DNA of 64,000 nucleotides from Streptomyces catenulae (GTDB lineage Bacteria > Actinomycetota > Actinomycetes > Streptomycetales > Streptomycetaceae): assembly GCF_000718015.1 (NCBI RefSeq), contig NZ_JODY01000001.1:434001-498000 (forward strand), read 5' to 3'. The stretch's first letter is position 1. Every line of letters starts with the position of its first letter. Shown here in pieces: positions 56,318-64,000 of this stretch. The translations under genes and the position numbers were made by a program. Under the pieces are notes generated by a model. It saw only the letters and a program-made list of their open reading frames with translations. It made no database searches and was not told the DNA's origin.

Positions 56318-56992
56318 GTGCAGCCGACCCCCGTGATCCGACGCCTCCTGCCCGCCGCCGCGTGTGCGGCGCTCCTGCTCACCGGGGCGGGCGGGGCACA
56401 CGCCGCCACCGCCACGGCGGGGGCGCACCCCGCCCCGTCGCACGCCGCCCCGGCCCCGGGCGCACCCTCCGCGGCGACGCCCACCGGCGAGGCGGCCGCC
56501 CGCTCCCCGTACCGTCACCTGAGGCCGCTCGCCGCGCTCTCCGCCGAGCGGGCCGCCCTCGGTGATCTGGTGGCGGCCGCCAAGTGGGGCACCGGTGCGC
56601 CGATCGACGATCCGGTGCGGGAGCAGGAGGTGCTGGACGCCGTCGCGGCGCAGGCCACGCGGCTCGGCGCCGACCCGGAGGCCACCCGGCGGATCTTCCG
56701 CGACCAGATCGAGGCCAGCAAGGTGGTGCAGCGCGGTCTGTACCGCCGCTGGACGGCGGACCCGGCGCGGGCCCCGCAGGAGCGGCCCGACCTGGCAGTG
56801 GTCCGCGCCGAGATCAACCGCGTCAACGCCGCCCTGGTCCGCGCCGTCGCCGCCTCCCCCGAGGCCCGCTCCGCGCCGTACTGCCCGGTGGTCCTGGGCG
56901 CCGCCGCCGACCGGGTGCGGTACGAGCGGCGGCTGGACGCCCTGCACACCCGGGCGTTGGGGCGCGCGGTCCGGTCGGTGTGCGGGGGCTGA
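56318..56992 (+). CDS. Secreted chorismate mutase, AroQ-gamma type
   Basis: A 224-residue protein with a signal peptide (about 1-29, AGGAHA) and an Ala/Pro-rich spacer to about 62. The AroQ helices follow: LAALSAERAALGDLVAAAKWGTGAPIDDPVREQEVLDAVAAQATRLGADPEATRRIFRDQIEASKVVQRGLYRRW, very like the exported chorismate mutase of M. tuberculosis (Rv1885c). The Arg, Lys, Asp and Gln residues of the active site are in place. Two cysteines (PYCPVV, RSVCGG) can form the known disulfide. GTG at 56318. It converts chorismate to prephenate outside the cytoplasm; the purpose is not settled. Confidence 0.88.
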   Translation: MQPTPVIRRLLPAAACAALLLTGAGGAHAATATAGAHPAPSHAAPAPGAPSAATPTGEAAARSPYRHLRPLAALSAERAALGDLVAAAKWGTGAPIDDPVREQEVLDAVAAQATRLGADPEATRRIFRDQIEASKVVQRGLYRRWTADPARAPQERPDLAVVRAEINRVNAALVRAVAASPEARSAPYCPVVLGAAADRVRYERRLDALHTRALGRAVRSVCGG

Positions 56993-57007
56993 GGGCCCGT
57001 CGCCTCC

Positions 57008-58639
57008 TCAGCCCGCGTCGCCGCCGCCCGCCGCCACCGCCTTCGCCCACCGGTAGTCCGCCTTGCCGCTCGGTGACCGCTGGATCTGATCGGTGAGGAC
57101 CACCGTGCGGGGGACCTTGTACCCGGCGAGGCGGGAGCGGCAGTGGGCGCGTACCGCCTCGGTGTCCAGCGGGGCGGCGCCGGGGCGGAGTTGGACGACG
57201 GCGGCGACGCGGCTGCCCCAGTGCGGGTCCGGTACGCCCGCCACCAGCGCGTCGTAGACGTCCGGATGGGCCTTGAGGGCCTGTTCGACCTCCTCCGGGT
57301 AGATCTTCTCGCCGCCGGAGTTGATGCACTGCGAGCCACGGCCCAGGACCGTGACCACGCCGTCCGCGTCGACGGTGGCCATGTCGCCGAGCAGCACCCA
57401 GCGGTCGCCGTCCGCCTCGAAGAACGTCTCGGCGCTCTTGGCCGGATCGTTGTGGTAGCCCAGCGGGACATGGCCGCGCAGCGCGATCCGGCCCACCTCG
57501 CCCGGGGCGACCGGCCGCCGGGTCGCCGGATCGACCACCGCGGTACGGGGGTTGACCCGCACCCGGAAGCCCCGGTCGGGCCCGGAGTCGTCGGTCGCCG
57601 TGCCGTTGAAGCCGGACTCCGACGAGCCGAAGTTGTTGAGCAGCATCGCCTGCGGCACCAGCGCGGTGAACTGCGCGCGGACCGTGTCCGACAGCACCGC
57701 GCCGGAGCTGGAGACGCTGAACAGCGAGGAGCAGTCGGTGCCGCGCAGCGGACCGGCCAGCGCGTCGGTCAGCGGGCGCAGCATCGCGTCGCCGACCAGC
57801 GAGACGCTGGTGACCTTCTCCCGCGCCACGGTCCGCAGCACCTCCTCGGGCACGAACTTGCGGTGCAGGACGACCTTCTGGCCGAAGTGGAAGGCGATGA
57901 ACGCGGTCAGCGTGGAGGTGCCGTGCATCAGCGGCGGCGTCGGGAAGAACACGATGCCGTCACCTCCGGCCGCCACCCGCTCCGCGACCTCCTCCGGGCG
58001 CCGCACCGGCTCGCCCGTGGGGGCGCCGCCGCCCATCCCGGAGAAGAACAGGTCCTCGTGGCGCCAGACGACGCCCTTGGGCATCCCGGTGGTGCCGCCG
58101 GTGTAGATGATGAACCGGTCGTCGGCGGAGCGCGGCGCGAACCCGCGCCCCGGCGCCCCCGCCGCCTCCGCGTCCGCGAGCGCCACCGGCACCGGATCCG
58201 GCACCGGCGCGCCCCGGGGCGCCTGCCCGACCCGTACGAGATGGCGGAGCCGGGGCGCGTGCGGGGCGGCGGTGGCGACCCGGGCGCTGAACTCGCCGTC
58301 GAAGACCAGCGCCACCAGGTCCGCGTCCCGGTAGAGATAGGCCAACTCGTCCTCGACGTACCGGTAGTTGACGTTCACCGGTGTGGCGCGGATCTTCAGG
58401 CAGGCGTAGAGGGTCTGGAGGTACTCGACGCCGTTGTAGAGGTGGAGCCCGACGTGGTCGCCGGGGCGGACGCCGCGGTCGGCGAGGTGATGGGCGAGGC
58501 GGTTGGCGGTGCGGTCCAGCTCCGCGTAGGTCAGCCGCCGTTCGGCGCCGCTGCCCGGATGGTCGACGTACACCAGCGCCTCGCGGTCGGGGACCGCGTC
58601 GACGATCGATTCGAAGAGGTCGGCCAGGTTGTACTCCAC
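57008..58639 (-). CDS. fadD19: Steroid-CoA ligase FadD19
   Basis: A 543-residue ANL ligase that follows FadD19 (Rv3515c) closely: NLADLFESIVDAVPDREALVY, VGLHLYNGVEYLQTLYACLKIRATPVNVNYRYVEDELAYLYRDADLVALVFDGEF, DDRFIIYTGGTTGMPKGVVWRHEDLFFSGMGG (P-loop), FGSSESGFNGT, LGRGSQCINSGGEKIYPEEVEQALKAHPDVYDALVAGVPDPHWGSRVAAVVQ, RSPSGKADYRWAKAVA (catalytic Lys). FadD19 activates C24-branched sterol side-chain acids. It is divergent from echA19 with the CTGAC palindrome between. Confidence 0.88.
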   Translation of the reverse strand: MEYNLADLFESIVDAVPDREALVYVDHPGSGAERRLTYAELDRTANRLAHHLADRGVRPGDHVGLHLYNGVEYLQTLYACLKIRATPVNVNYRYVEDELAYLYRDADLVALVFDGEFSARVATAAPHAPRLRHLVRVGQAPRGAPVPDPVPVALADAEAAGAPGRGFAPRSADDRFIIYTGGTTGMPKGVVWRHEDLFFSGMGGGAPTGEPVRRPEEVAERVAAGGDGIVFFPTPPLMHGTSTLTAFIAFHFGQKVVLHRKFVPEEVLRTVAREKVTSVSLVGDAMLRPLTDALAGPLRGTDCSSLFSVSSSGAVLSDTVRAQFTALVPQAMLLNNFGSSESGFNGTATDDSGPDRGFRVRVNPRTAVVDPATRRPVAPGEVGRIALRGHVPLGYHNDPAKSAETFFEADGDRWVLLGDMATVDADGVVTVLGRGSQCINSGGEKIYPEEVEQALKAHPDVYDALVAGVPDPHWGSRVAAVVQLRPGAAPLDTEAVRAHCRSRLAGYKVPRTVVLTDQIQRSPSGKADYRWAKAVAAGGGDAG

Positions 58640-58724
58640 GTCTCCTCCAGACCGTGCCGGACGGCGGCTCGGCGGCCATTAGAGCGGGGCCCGCGACAGC
58701 AGGGAAGGGCTCCGGCGAAGAAAA

Positions 58725-58739
58725 CTGACTGAGTGTCAG
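58725..58739. promoter_or_regulatory. CTGAC-N5-GTCAG palindrome (copy 3)
   Basis: CTGAC-TGAGT-GTCAG followed by AAAAC, between divergent fadD19 (86 bp away) and echA19 (135 bp away). Perfect arms; it may control both directions. Confidence 0.65.
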
Positions 58740-58873
58740 AAAACTCTTGAAGTCGCCGTACCGCTCCTGCACCCTGTTCGGTGCGTGGCGCCCGGGCCCC
58801 GCCCGGCGTGCGGCGTCCGGGCGAACCACGGACTTCGCGGACGCGCCCGGCGTCCACAGACGGGAGGACGGAC

Positions 58874-59674
58874 ATGGGCGGGACGGAACATCTCACCGTG
58901 CACCGCGAGGGGGCGACCCTGGTGCTCACCCTCGACCGGCCGGAGGCGAAGAACGCGCTGTCGCTGCCGATGCTGGTCGGCCTCCACGACGGCTGGCTCG
59001 CCGCCGACGAGGACGACACGGTCCGCTCGATCGTGCTCACCGGCGCGGGCGGCACCTTCTGCGCCGGTATGGACCTCAAGGCCCTCGCCGGAGACGGCAT
59101 GGCCGGTGACCACTACCGCGAACGGCTCCGGGAAGACCCCGACCTGCACTGGAAGGCGATGCTGCGCCACCACCGCCCCCGCAAACCGGTGATCGCCGCG
59201 GTCGAGGGGCACTGCGTCGCCGGGGGCACCGAGATCCTCCAGGGCACCGACATCCGGGTCGCGGGGGAGAGCGCCGTCTTCGGCCTCTTCGAGGTCGCCC
59301 GGGGCCTCTTCCCGATCGGCGGCTCCACCGTCCGCCTGCCGCGCCAGATCCCGCGCACCCACGCCCTGGAGATGCTGCTCACCGGCCGCCCGTACCCGGC
59401 GTCCGAGGCCGCCCGGATCGGGCTGATCGGCCATGTCGTCCCCGACGGCGGGGCGCTGGACAAGGCCCTGGAGATCGCCGAACGGATCAACGCCTGCGGT
59501 CCGCTCGCCGTGGAGGCGGTCAAGGCATCCGTCCACGAGGCCGCCGACCTGTCCGAGGCCGACGGGCTCGCCGCCGAACTCGCCCGGGGCTGGCCGGTCT
59601 TCGACACCGCCGACGCCAAGGAGGGCGCCCGGGCCTTCGCCGAGAAACGCCCGCCCGTCTTCCGGCGCGCCTGA
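58874..59674 (+). CDS. echA19: Steroid enoyl-CoA hydratase EchA19
   Basis: A 266-residue crotonase-fold protein close to EchA19 (Rv3516): LVLTLDRPEAKNALSLPMLVGLHDGW, SIVLTGAGGTFCAGMDLKAL (oxyanion loop), KPVIAAVEGHCVAGGTEILQGTDIRVAGESAVFGLFEVARGLFPIGGSTVRLPRQIPRTHALEMLLTGRPYPASEAARIGLIGHVVPDG, DAKEGARAFAEKRPPVF. It hydrates the enoyl-CoA of the sterol side chain. ATG at 58874 follows GGGAGGACGG. First of four genes echA19, DUF35, ltp4, ltp3, all in one direction. Confidence 0.9.
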   Translation: MGGTEHLTVHREGATLVLTLDRPEAKNALSLPMLVGLHDGWLAADEDDTVRSIVLTGAGGTFCAGMDLKALAGDGMAGDHYRERLREDPDLHWKAMLRHHRPRKPVIAAVEGHCVAGGTEILQGTDIRVAGESAVFGLFEVARGLFPIGGSTVRLPRQIPRTHALEMLLTGRPYPASEAARIGLIGHVVPDGGALDKALEIAERINACGPLAVEAVKASVHEAADLSEADGLAAELARGWPVFDTADAKEGARAFAEKRPPVFRRA

Positions 59675-59776
59675 CCCGCGCACCGGACCACCCCTCGCGC
59701 CCGGCGCGCGTCCGATCGCCGGGGGCGCACCGTGCACCCCGCGCGCCCCGGCCACGCGCCCACCCAAGGAGTCCGC

Positions 59777-60769
59777 ATGCCAGAGGTCACGCCCGAGCCC
59801 ACCGCGCCACCCGCCGCACCGGAGGACGTCCTCACCGCGCCCCTCGTCGTGGAATTCCCCTTCACCCGGTCGCTCGGCCCCGTCCGCGGCGCCTTCCTGA
59901 CCGGACTGCGCGAACGCACCGTCCTCGGCATCCGGGCCACCGACGGCCGCGTCGTCGTCCCGCCCACCGAGTACGACCCGGAGACCGGCGAGGAGCTGAG
60001 CACGCTCGTCGAGGTCGCCCCCACCGGCACCGTCACCACCTGGGCCTGGAACCCGACCCCGCGCCGCGGCCAGCCGCTCGCCACCCCCTTCGCCTGGGTC
60101 CTGGTCCGCCTCGACGGCGCCGACACCGCCCTGCTGCACGCCCTGGACGCGCCCGGGCCGGACGCCGTCCGCACCGGGATGCGGGTCCGCGTCCGCTGGG
60201 CCGCCGACCGCACCGGCGCCATCACCGACCTCGCCTGCTTCGTCCCGGACGACGCCCCCGCCCCGGAGACCGCCGAACCGGCGCCCCACCACGGCGCGTT
60301 CGACGACCCGGTCACCGGGATCACCGTCCCCGCCCGGCTCGACTACACCTACGCACCCGGCCGCGCCCAGACCCGCTATCTGCGGGCCCTCGGCGACCGC
60401 CGCACCCTCGGCGAGCGCTGCCCGGTCTGCCGCAAGGTCTACGTCCCGCCCCGCGGCGCCTGCCCCACCTGCGGCGTCGCCACCGCCGAACAGGTCGAGG
60501 TCGGCCCCCGCGGCACCGTCACCACCTTCTGCATCGTCAACATCAAGGCCCGCAACCTCGACATCGAGGTGCCCTACGTCTACGCCCACATCGCCCTCGA
60601 CGGCGCCGGACTGCCGCTCCACGCCCGCATCGGCGGCATCCCGTACGACCAGGTCCGCATGGGGCTGCGCGTCGAACCGGTCTGGCGCGACGGCAGCCGC
60701 TACCCCGACCACTACCGGCCCACCGGCGAACCCGACGCCGACTACGACAGCTACAAGGAGCTGATCTGA
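59777..60769 (+). CDS. DUF35 OB-fold protein, Rv3521-like (thiolase/aldolase partner)
   Basis: A 330-residue protein with two OB-fold halves. The C-terminal half has a rubredoxin-like zinc site (CPVCRKVYVPPRGACPTCG, about 214-232) and a DUF35 OB domain (VEVGPRGTVTTFCIVNIKARNLDIEVPYVYAHIALDGAGLPLHARIGGI). The N-terminal half (GAFLTGLRERTVLGIRATDGRVVVPPTEYDP to LVEVAPTGTVTTWAWN) is a second one without cysteines. DUF35 proteins bind steroid thiolase-like aldolases (as ChsH2 binds Ltp2), so this probably completes Ltp3 and/or Ltp4. The stop overlaps ltp4 (TGATG). Confidence 0.87.
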   Translation: MPEVTPEPTAPPAAPEDVLTAPLVVEFPFTRSLGPVRGAFLTGLRERTVLGIRATDGRVVVPPTEYDPETGEELSTLVEVAPTGTVTTWAWNPTPRRGQPLATPFAWVLVRLDGADTALLHALDAPGPDAVRTGMRVRVRWAADRTGAITDLACFVPDDAPAPETAEPAPHHGAFDDPVTGITVPARLDYTYAPGRAQTRYLRALGDRRTLGERCPVCRKVYVPPRGACPTCGVATAEQVEVGPRGTVTTFCIVNIKARNLDIEVPYVYAHIALDGAGLPLHARIGGIPYDQVRMGLRVEPVWRDGSRYPDHYRPTGEPDADYDSYKELI

Positions 60770-61824
60770 TGCCGGGCCCGATCCGCGACATCGCCGTCGT
60801 CGCCTTCGCCCAGAGCGACCATGTGGCCGACAGCAGCGCGGTCTCCGAGGCCGAGATGGTGCTGCCCGTCCTCCACGACGTCCTCGACCGCACCGGCCTC
60901 AAGGCCCGCGACACCGGCTTCGTCTGCTCCGGCTCCTCCGACTACCTCGCCGGTCGCGCCTTCTCCTTCACCATGGCCCTCGACGCCGTCGGCGCCTGGC
61001 CGCCGCTCTCCGAGTCCCATGTCGAGATGGACGGCGCCTGGGCGCTGTACGAGGCCTGGGTCGCCCTCCTCACCGGCGAGGCCGACACCGCCCTCGTCTA
61101 CGCCTACGGCAAGTCCTCCCCGGGCGATCTGCGTGAGGTCCTCACCCGCCAACTCGACCCGTACCACCTCGCCCCGCTGTGGCCGGACTCCATCGCCCTC
61201 GCCGCCCTCCAGGCCCAGGCCCTCCTGGACGCGGGCCTGACCTGCGAGGACGAGCTGGCCGCCGTCGCCGCCCGGTCCCGCACCGCCGCCGCCGACAACC
61301 CGCACGCCCAACTGCGCGGCCCCCGCCCGCAGGGCGACCACGTCGTCGCCCCGCTGCGCCGCGGCGACTGCGCACCCGTCGGCGACGGCGCCGCCGCCGT
61401 CGTCCTCGCCGCCGGGGACCGCGCCCGCGCCCTCTGCGACCGGCCCGCCTGGATCCGCGGCCTCGACCACCGCGTCGAGGCCCACTCCCTCGGCGTCCGC
61501 GACCTCACCGCCTCACCCTCCACCCGCCTCGCCGCCGAACGCGCCGGAGCCTTCGACCGCCCCGTCGACCTCGCCGAACTGCACGCCCCCTTCACCTCCC
61601 AGGAGATCGTGCTGCGCCGCGCCCTGGACCTGGGGGACGGCGTCGACGTCAACCCCTCCGGCGGCGCGCTCGCCGCCAACCCCGTGATGGCCACCGGCCT
61701 GATCCGCATCGGCGAGGCCGCCGCCCGTATCCAGCGCGGCGAAAGCCACCGGGCCCTCGCCCACGCCACCTCCGGTCCCTGTCTGCAACAGAACCTCGTC
61801 GCCGTCCTGGAGGGGGAGTCATGA
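60769..61824 (+). CDS. ltp4: Lipid-transfer/thiolase-like protein Ltp4 (side-chain aldolase)
   Basis: A 351-residue thiolase-superfamily protein like Rv3522: DIAVVAFAQSDHVADSSAVSEAEMVLPVLHDVLDRTGL, FVCSGSSDYLAGRAFSF, SESHVEMDGAWALYEAWVALLTGEADTALVYAYGKSSPGDL, VNPSGGALAANPVMATGLIRIGEAAARIQRG. The Cys nucleophile of true thiolases is absent (SHVEMDGAW stands in its place), as in the SCP2-like aldolases. In Rhodococcus ltp3 and ltp4 are needed to remove C24-branched sterol side chains. Coupled to its neighbours by TGATG and ATGA overlaps. Confidence 0.88.
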   Translation: MPGPIRDIAVVAFAQSDHVADSSAVSEAEMVLPVLHDVLDRTGLKARDTGFVCSGSSDYLAGRAFSFTMALDAVGAWPPLSESHVEMDGAWALYEAWVALLTGEADTALVYAYGKSSPGDLREVLTRQLDPYHLAPLWPDSIALAALQAQALLDAGLTCEDELAAVAARSRTAAADNPHAQLRGPRPQGDHVVAPLRRGDCAPVGDGAAAVVLAAGDRARALCDRPAWIRGLDHRVEAHSLGVRDLTASPSTRLAAERAGAFDRPVDLAELHAPFTSQEIVLRRALDLGDGVDVNPSGGALAANPVMATGLIRIGEAAARIQRGESHRALAHATSGPCLQQNLVAVLEGES

Positions 61825-62984
61825 GCAAGGAGCCCGTGGCCGTCGTCGGCATCGGTCAGACCGCGCACGTCGCCGCCCGCCGCGACGTCTCGCTCGCCGG
61901 ACTCGTCCGGGAGGCCGCCCGCCGCGCCCTCGACGACGCCGCCCTCGACTGGCGCGACATCGACGCCGTCGTCATCGGCAAGGCCCCCGACTTCTTCGAG
62001 GGCGTGATGATGCCGGAGCTGTTCCTCGCCGACGCGCTGGGCGCCGTCGGCAAACCCCTGCTCCGGGTGCACACCGCGGGCTCGGTCGGCGGCTCCACCG
62101 CGCTGGTCGCCGCCAAACTCGTCGCCGCCCGCGTCCACCGCACCGTCCTCACCCTCGCCTTCGAGAAACAGTCCGAGTCCAACGCCATGTGGGGCCTGTC
62201 CCTGCCGATCCCCTTCCAGCAGCCGCTGCTCGCCGGGGCGGGCGGCTTCTTCGCCCCGCACGTACGCGCCTATCTGCGCCGCAGCAAGGCCCCCGACCAC
62301 ATCGGCTCCCTCGTCGCGTACAAGGACCGCCGCAACGCGCTGAAGAACCCCTACGCCCACCTCCACGAGGTGGACCTCACCCTGGAGAAGGTGCGGTCCT
62401 CGCCCATGCTGTGGGACCCCATCCGCTACTCCGAGACCTGCCCCTCCTCCGACGGTGCCTGCGCGATGGTCCTCACCGACACCGCCGGCGCCGCCCGCTC
62501 CCCGCACCCTCCGGCGTGGCTGCACGGCGGCGCCATGCGCAGCGAACCCACCCTCTTCGCCGGGAAGGACTTCGTCTCCCCACGCGCCGGGCGCGACTGC
62601 GCCGCCGACGTCTACCGCCAGTCCGGCATCACCGACCCGCGCCGCGAGATCGACGCCGTCGAGATGTACGTCCCGTTCTCCTGGTACGAGCCGATGTGGC
62701 TGGAGAACCTCGGCTTCGCCGCCGAGGGCGAGGGCTGGAGACTCACCGAGTCCGGCGCCACCGCCCTCGACGGCGATCTGCCCGTCAACCCCTCCGGCGG
62801 CGTCCTGTCCACCAACCCGATCGGCGCCTCCGGCATGCTCCGCTTCGCCGAGGCGGCCCTCCAGGTACGCGGCCGGGCGGGCGAGCACCAGATCGACGGG
62901 GCCCGCCGCGCCCTGGGCCACGCCTACGGCGGCGGGGCGCAGTTCTTCTCGATGTGGCTGGTGGGCGCCGACCGGCCGGAGTGA
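61821..62984 (+). CDS. ltp3: Lipid-transfer/thiolase-like protein Ltp3 (side-chain aldolase)
   Basis: A 387-residue thiolase-superfamily protein like Rv3523: VAVVGIGQTAHVAARRDVSLAGLVREAARRALDDAALDW, IGKAPDFFEGVMMPELFLADALGAVGKPLLRVHTAGSVGGSTALVAA, LAFEKQSESNAMWGLSLPIPFQQPLLAGAGGFFAPHVRAYLRRS, WDPIRYSETCPSSDGACAMVL, YVPFSWYEPMWLENLGF, VNPSGGVLSTNPIGASGMLRFAEAALQVRG, ALGHAYGGGAQFFSMWLVG. HTAGSVGGS replaces the Cys loop, so it is an aldolase-type member. It acts with Ltp4 and the DUF35 protein. Last gene of its operon. Confidence 0.9.
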   Translation: MSKEPVAVVGIGQTAHVAARRDVSLAGLVREAARRALDDAALDWRDIDAVVIGKAPDFFEGVMMPELFLADALGAVGKPLLRVHTAGSVGGSTALVAAKLVAARVHRTVLTLAFEKQSESNAMWGLSLPIPFQQPLLAGAGGFFAPHVRAYLRRSKAPDHIGSLVAYKDRRNALKNPYAHLHEVDLTLEKVRSSPMLWDPIRYSETCPSSDGACAMVLTDTAGAARSPHPPAWLHGGAMRSEPTLFAGKDFVSPRAGRDCAADVYRQSGITDPRREIDAVEMYVPFSWYEPMWLENLGFAAEGEGWRLTESGATALDGDLPVNPSGGVLSTNPIGASGMLRFAEAALQVRGRAGEHQIDGARRALGHAYGGGAQFFSMWLVGADRPE

Positions 62985-63014
62985 CCCGGACCGGACGGCG
63001 CCCCGTCGGGAGCG

Positions 63015-64000
63015 CTACCGCGGCGCGGCGGCGTGCGGCCGGTCGGCGGGACGGTCCGGCAGCGGGATCTTCTGCGCCAACCTGTCGCCCTCGACGTCCA
63101 GATCGGGCAGCAGCCGGTCGAGCCACGCGGGCAGCCACCAGGCCCGCTCCCGGGCGAGGGCCATGGTGGCCGGGATGAGCGTCAGCCGGATGACGAAGGC
63201 ATCGATGACGATGCCGACGGCGAGCGCGAAGCCGATCTGCTTGATCATGGGATCGGGGTTGACGACGAATCCGGCGAAGACCGCGACCATGATGGTGGCG
63301 GCGGCCACGACGACGGACGCGGCGCGGGAGAACCCGGCGCGGGTGGCCCCGTGCGCGTCCGCGCCGTGGACGTGCGCCTCCCGCATGGAGGTGACCAGGA
63401 ACATCTGGTAGTCCATGGCGAGCCCGTAGAGCACGCCGGTGATGAGGACGGGCAGCAGGCTCACCACGGGCGCGGTGGCGTCCAGCCCGATCAGGCCCTG
63501 CAACCACCCCCACTGGAAGACCGCCGTGGTGACGCCGAAGGTCGCCCCGATGCTCAGCAGGAAGCCGAGCGTCGCCATCAGCGGCACCAGCACCGACCGG
63601 AAGACCAGCAGCAGGACGATCAGGGAGAGCCCCAGCACGGTGGCCAGATAGACGGGCAGGACGTCGGTGAGCCGGTCCGACATGTCGAGGGCGAGCGCGG
63701 TGAAGCCGCTGACGCCCAGGGTGGTGCCGCTGTCCGCGCCGATCCGCCCGCTCCGGTGGCGCACCTCGGTGACGAAGTCCTCGGTGGCGCCGTCGTTGGG
63801 GCCGCTCGCCGGGACGAGCGCGAGGACCGCCGTGCTCCCGGCGGGGTCCATCCCGGCCAGCGACACCGACCGGGCGCCCTCGATCTTCCCGAGGTCGGCG
63901 GTGAGCGTGGCGAGCGCCGCGGGGGTGAGCGGACGCGTGGCGTCGGCGGGGTGCACGGCGATCATCAGCGGACCGTTGTACCCGCGCCCGAAGGCGTCGC
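63015..64000 (-). CDS. MMPL/RND-family transporter, C-terminal part (cut by window edge)
   Basis: At least 327 residues of an MMPL membrane protein; the N-terminal part lies past the window end. Visible are the end of the first MMPL domain motif (FGRGYNGPLMIAV), an extracytoplasmic loop, and TM helices VYLATVLGLSLIVLLLVF, VLVPLMATLGFLLSIGATFGVTTAVF, VVSLLPVLITGVLYGLAMDYQMFLVTSMREAH (the D-Y pair of proton relay), ASVVVAAATIMVAVFAGF, QIGFALAVGIVIDAFVIRLTLIPATMAL, ending in a cytosolic tail. It exports lipids or drugs in the family. It converges on ltp3 with 30 bp between stops; a sterol link is not shown. Confidence 0.9.
   Translation of the reverse strand, partial: DAFGRGYNGPLMIAVHPADATRPLTPAALATLTADLGKIEGARSVSLAGMDPAGSTAVLALVPASGPNDGATEDFVTEVRHRSGRIGADSGTTLGVSGFTALALDMSDRLTDVLPVYLATVLGLSLIVLLLVFRSVLVPLMATLGFLLSIGATFGVTTAVFQWGWLQGLIGLDATAPVVSLLPVLITGVLYGLAMDYQMFLVTSMREAHVHGADAHGATRAGFSRAASVVVAAATIMVAVFAGFVVNPDPMIKQIGFALAVGIVIDAFVIRLTLIPATMALARERAWWLPAWLDRLLPDLDVEGDRLAQKIPLPDRPADRPHAAAPR

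Noticed and set aside
1..64000. CRISPR arrays, rRNA and tRNA genes, prophage
   Set aside because: No regularly spaced repeats, cloverleaf-like sequences ending in CCA, or phage structural genes were seen by eye; a tool-based scan would be needed for certainty.

Overview
The window comes from a very high-GC (roughly 73 percent by eye) actinomycete chromosome, most likely Streptomyces or a close relative. Pointers are the near-universal G/C third codon positions, frequent GTG starts, ATGA/TGATG gene overlaps, a PF04672-type SAM methyltransferase, an ECF-like sigma factor and many two-component and TetR regulators. No rRNA, tRNA, CRISPR array or phage genes were seen.

Layout. 1-6.1 kb: a GntR regulator (cut by the window edge), a LysR regulator and a divergent three-gene operon (DAO-family oxidase, HglS/DUF1338 dioxygenase, ALDH7-type semialdehyde dehydrogenase) that looks like the pipecolate/2-aminoadipate branch of lysine catabolism. 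6.2-17.4 kb: accessory and housekeeping genes, namely a sigma factor with an unknown partner, a SAM methyltransferase, a decayed IS982-family element carrying a hypothetical gene, a TetR/alpha-beta hydrolase pair with two clear palindromic operators, the dhaKLM dihydroxyacetone kinase operon, an SDR, a beta-propeller-like protein and a small secreted protein.

17.6-31.2 kb: a nearly complete set of genes for breakdown of steroid rings C and D (the KstR2/HIP regulon of Mycobacterium and Rhodococcus): FadE33/32/31-like dehydrogenases, an enoyl-CoA hydratase, IpdE1 (FadE30), KstR2, FadA6, EchA20, the Rv3548c- and Rv3549c-type SDRs, IpdA, IpdB, IpdC and IpdF. Three divergent promoters each carry a similar palindrome (consensus CCTANCAAAC/GTTTGNTAGG), which should be the KstR2 operators. 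31.2-40.9 kb: an M24 peptidase, then a glycerol/glycerol-3-phosphate type operon (MFS transporter, FGGY kinase, GlpD, AGPS-like FAD enzyme, GlpP-family antiterminator, ABM protein, zinc alcohol dehydrogenase). A terminator-like hairpin sits in its leader, so the operon may be run by GlpP antitermination.

41-64 kb: a second set of sterol genes, for the side chain: ChsE4/FadE26-like dehydrogenase (behind a perfect KstR box), FadD19, EchA19, a DUF35 protein, Ltp4 and Ltp3. Genes of ordinary function lie between them (two-component system, methyltransferases, GH27 alpha-galactosidase, two more acyl-CoA ligases, VOC protein, secreted chorismate mutase). A second palindrome, CYGAC-N5-GTCAGAAA, lies before the ChsE4 gene, before the NMO/acyl-CoA-ligase operon and between fadD19 and echA19. 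It suggests a further regulator tying these genes together. The window closes in an MMPL-family transporter. Ring A/B genes (kstD, ksh, hsa), fadD3 and the mce4 importer are not in the window.
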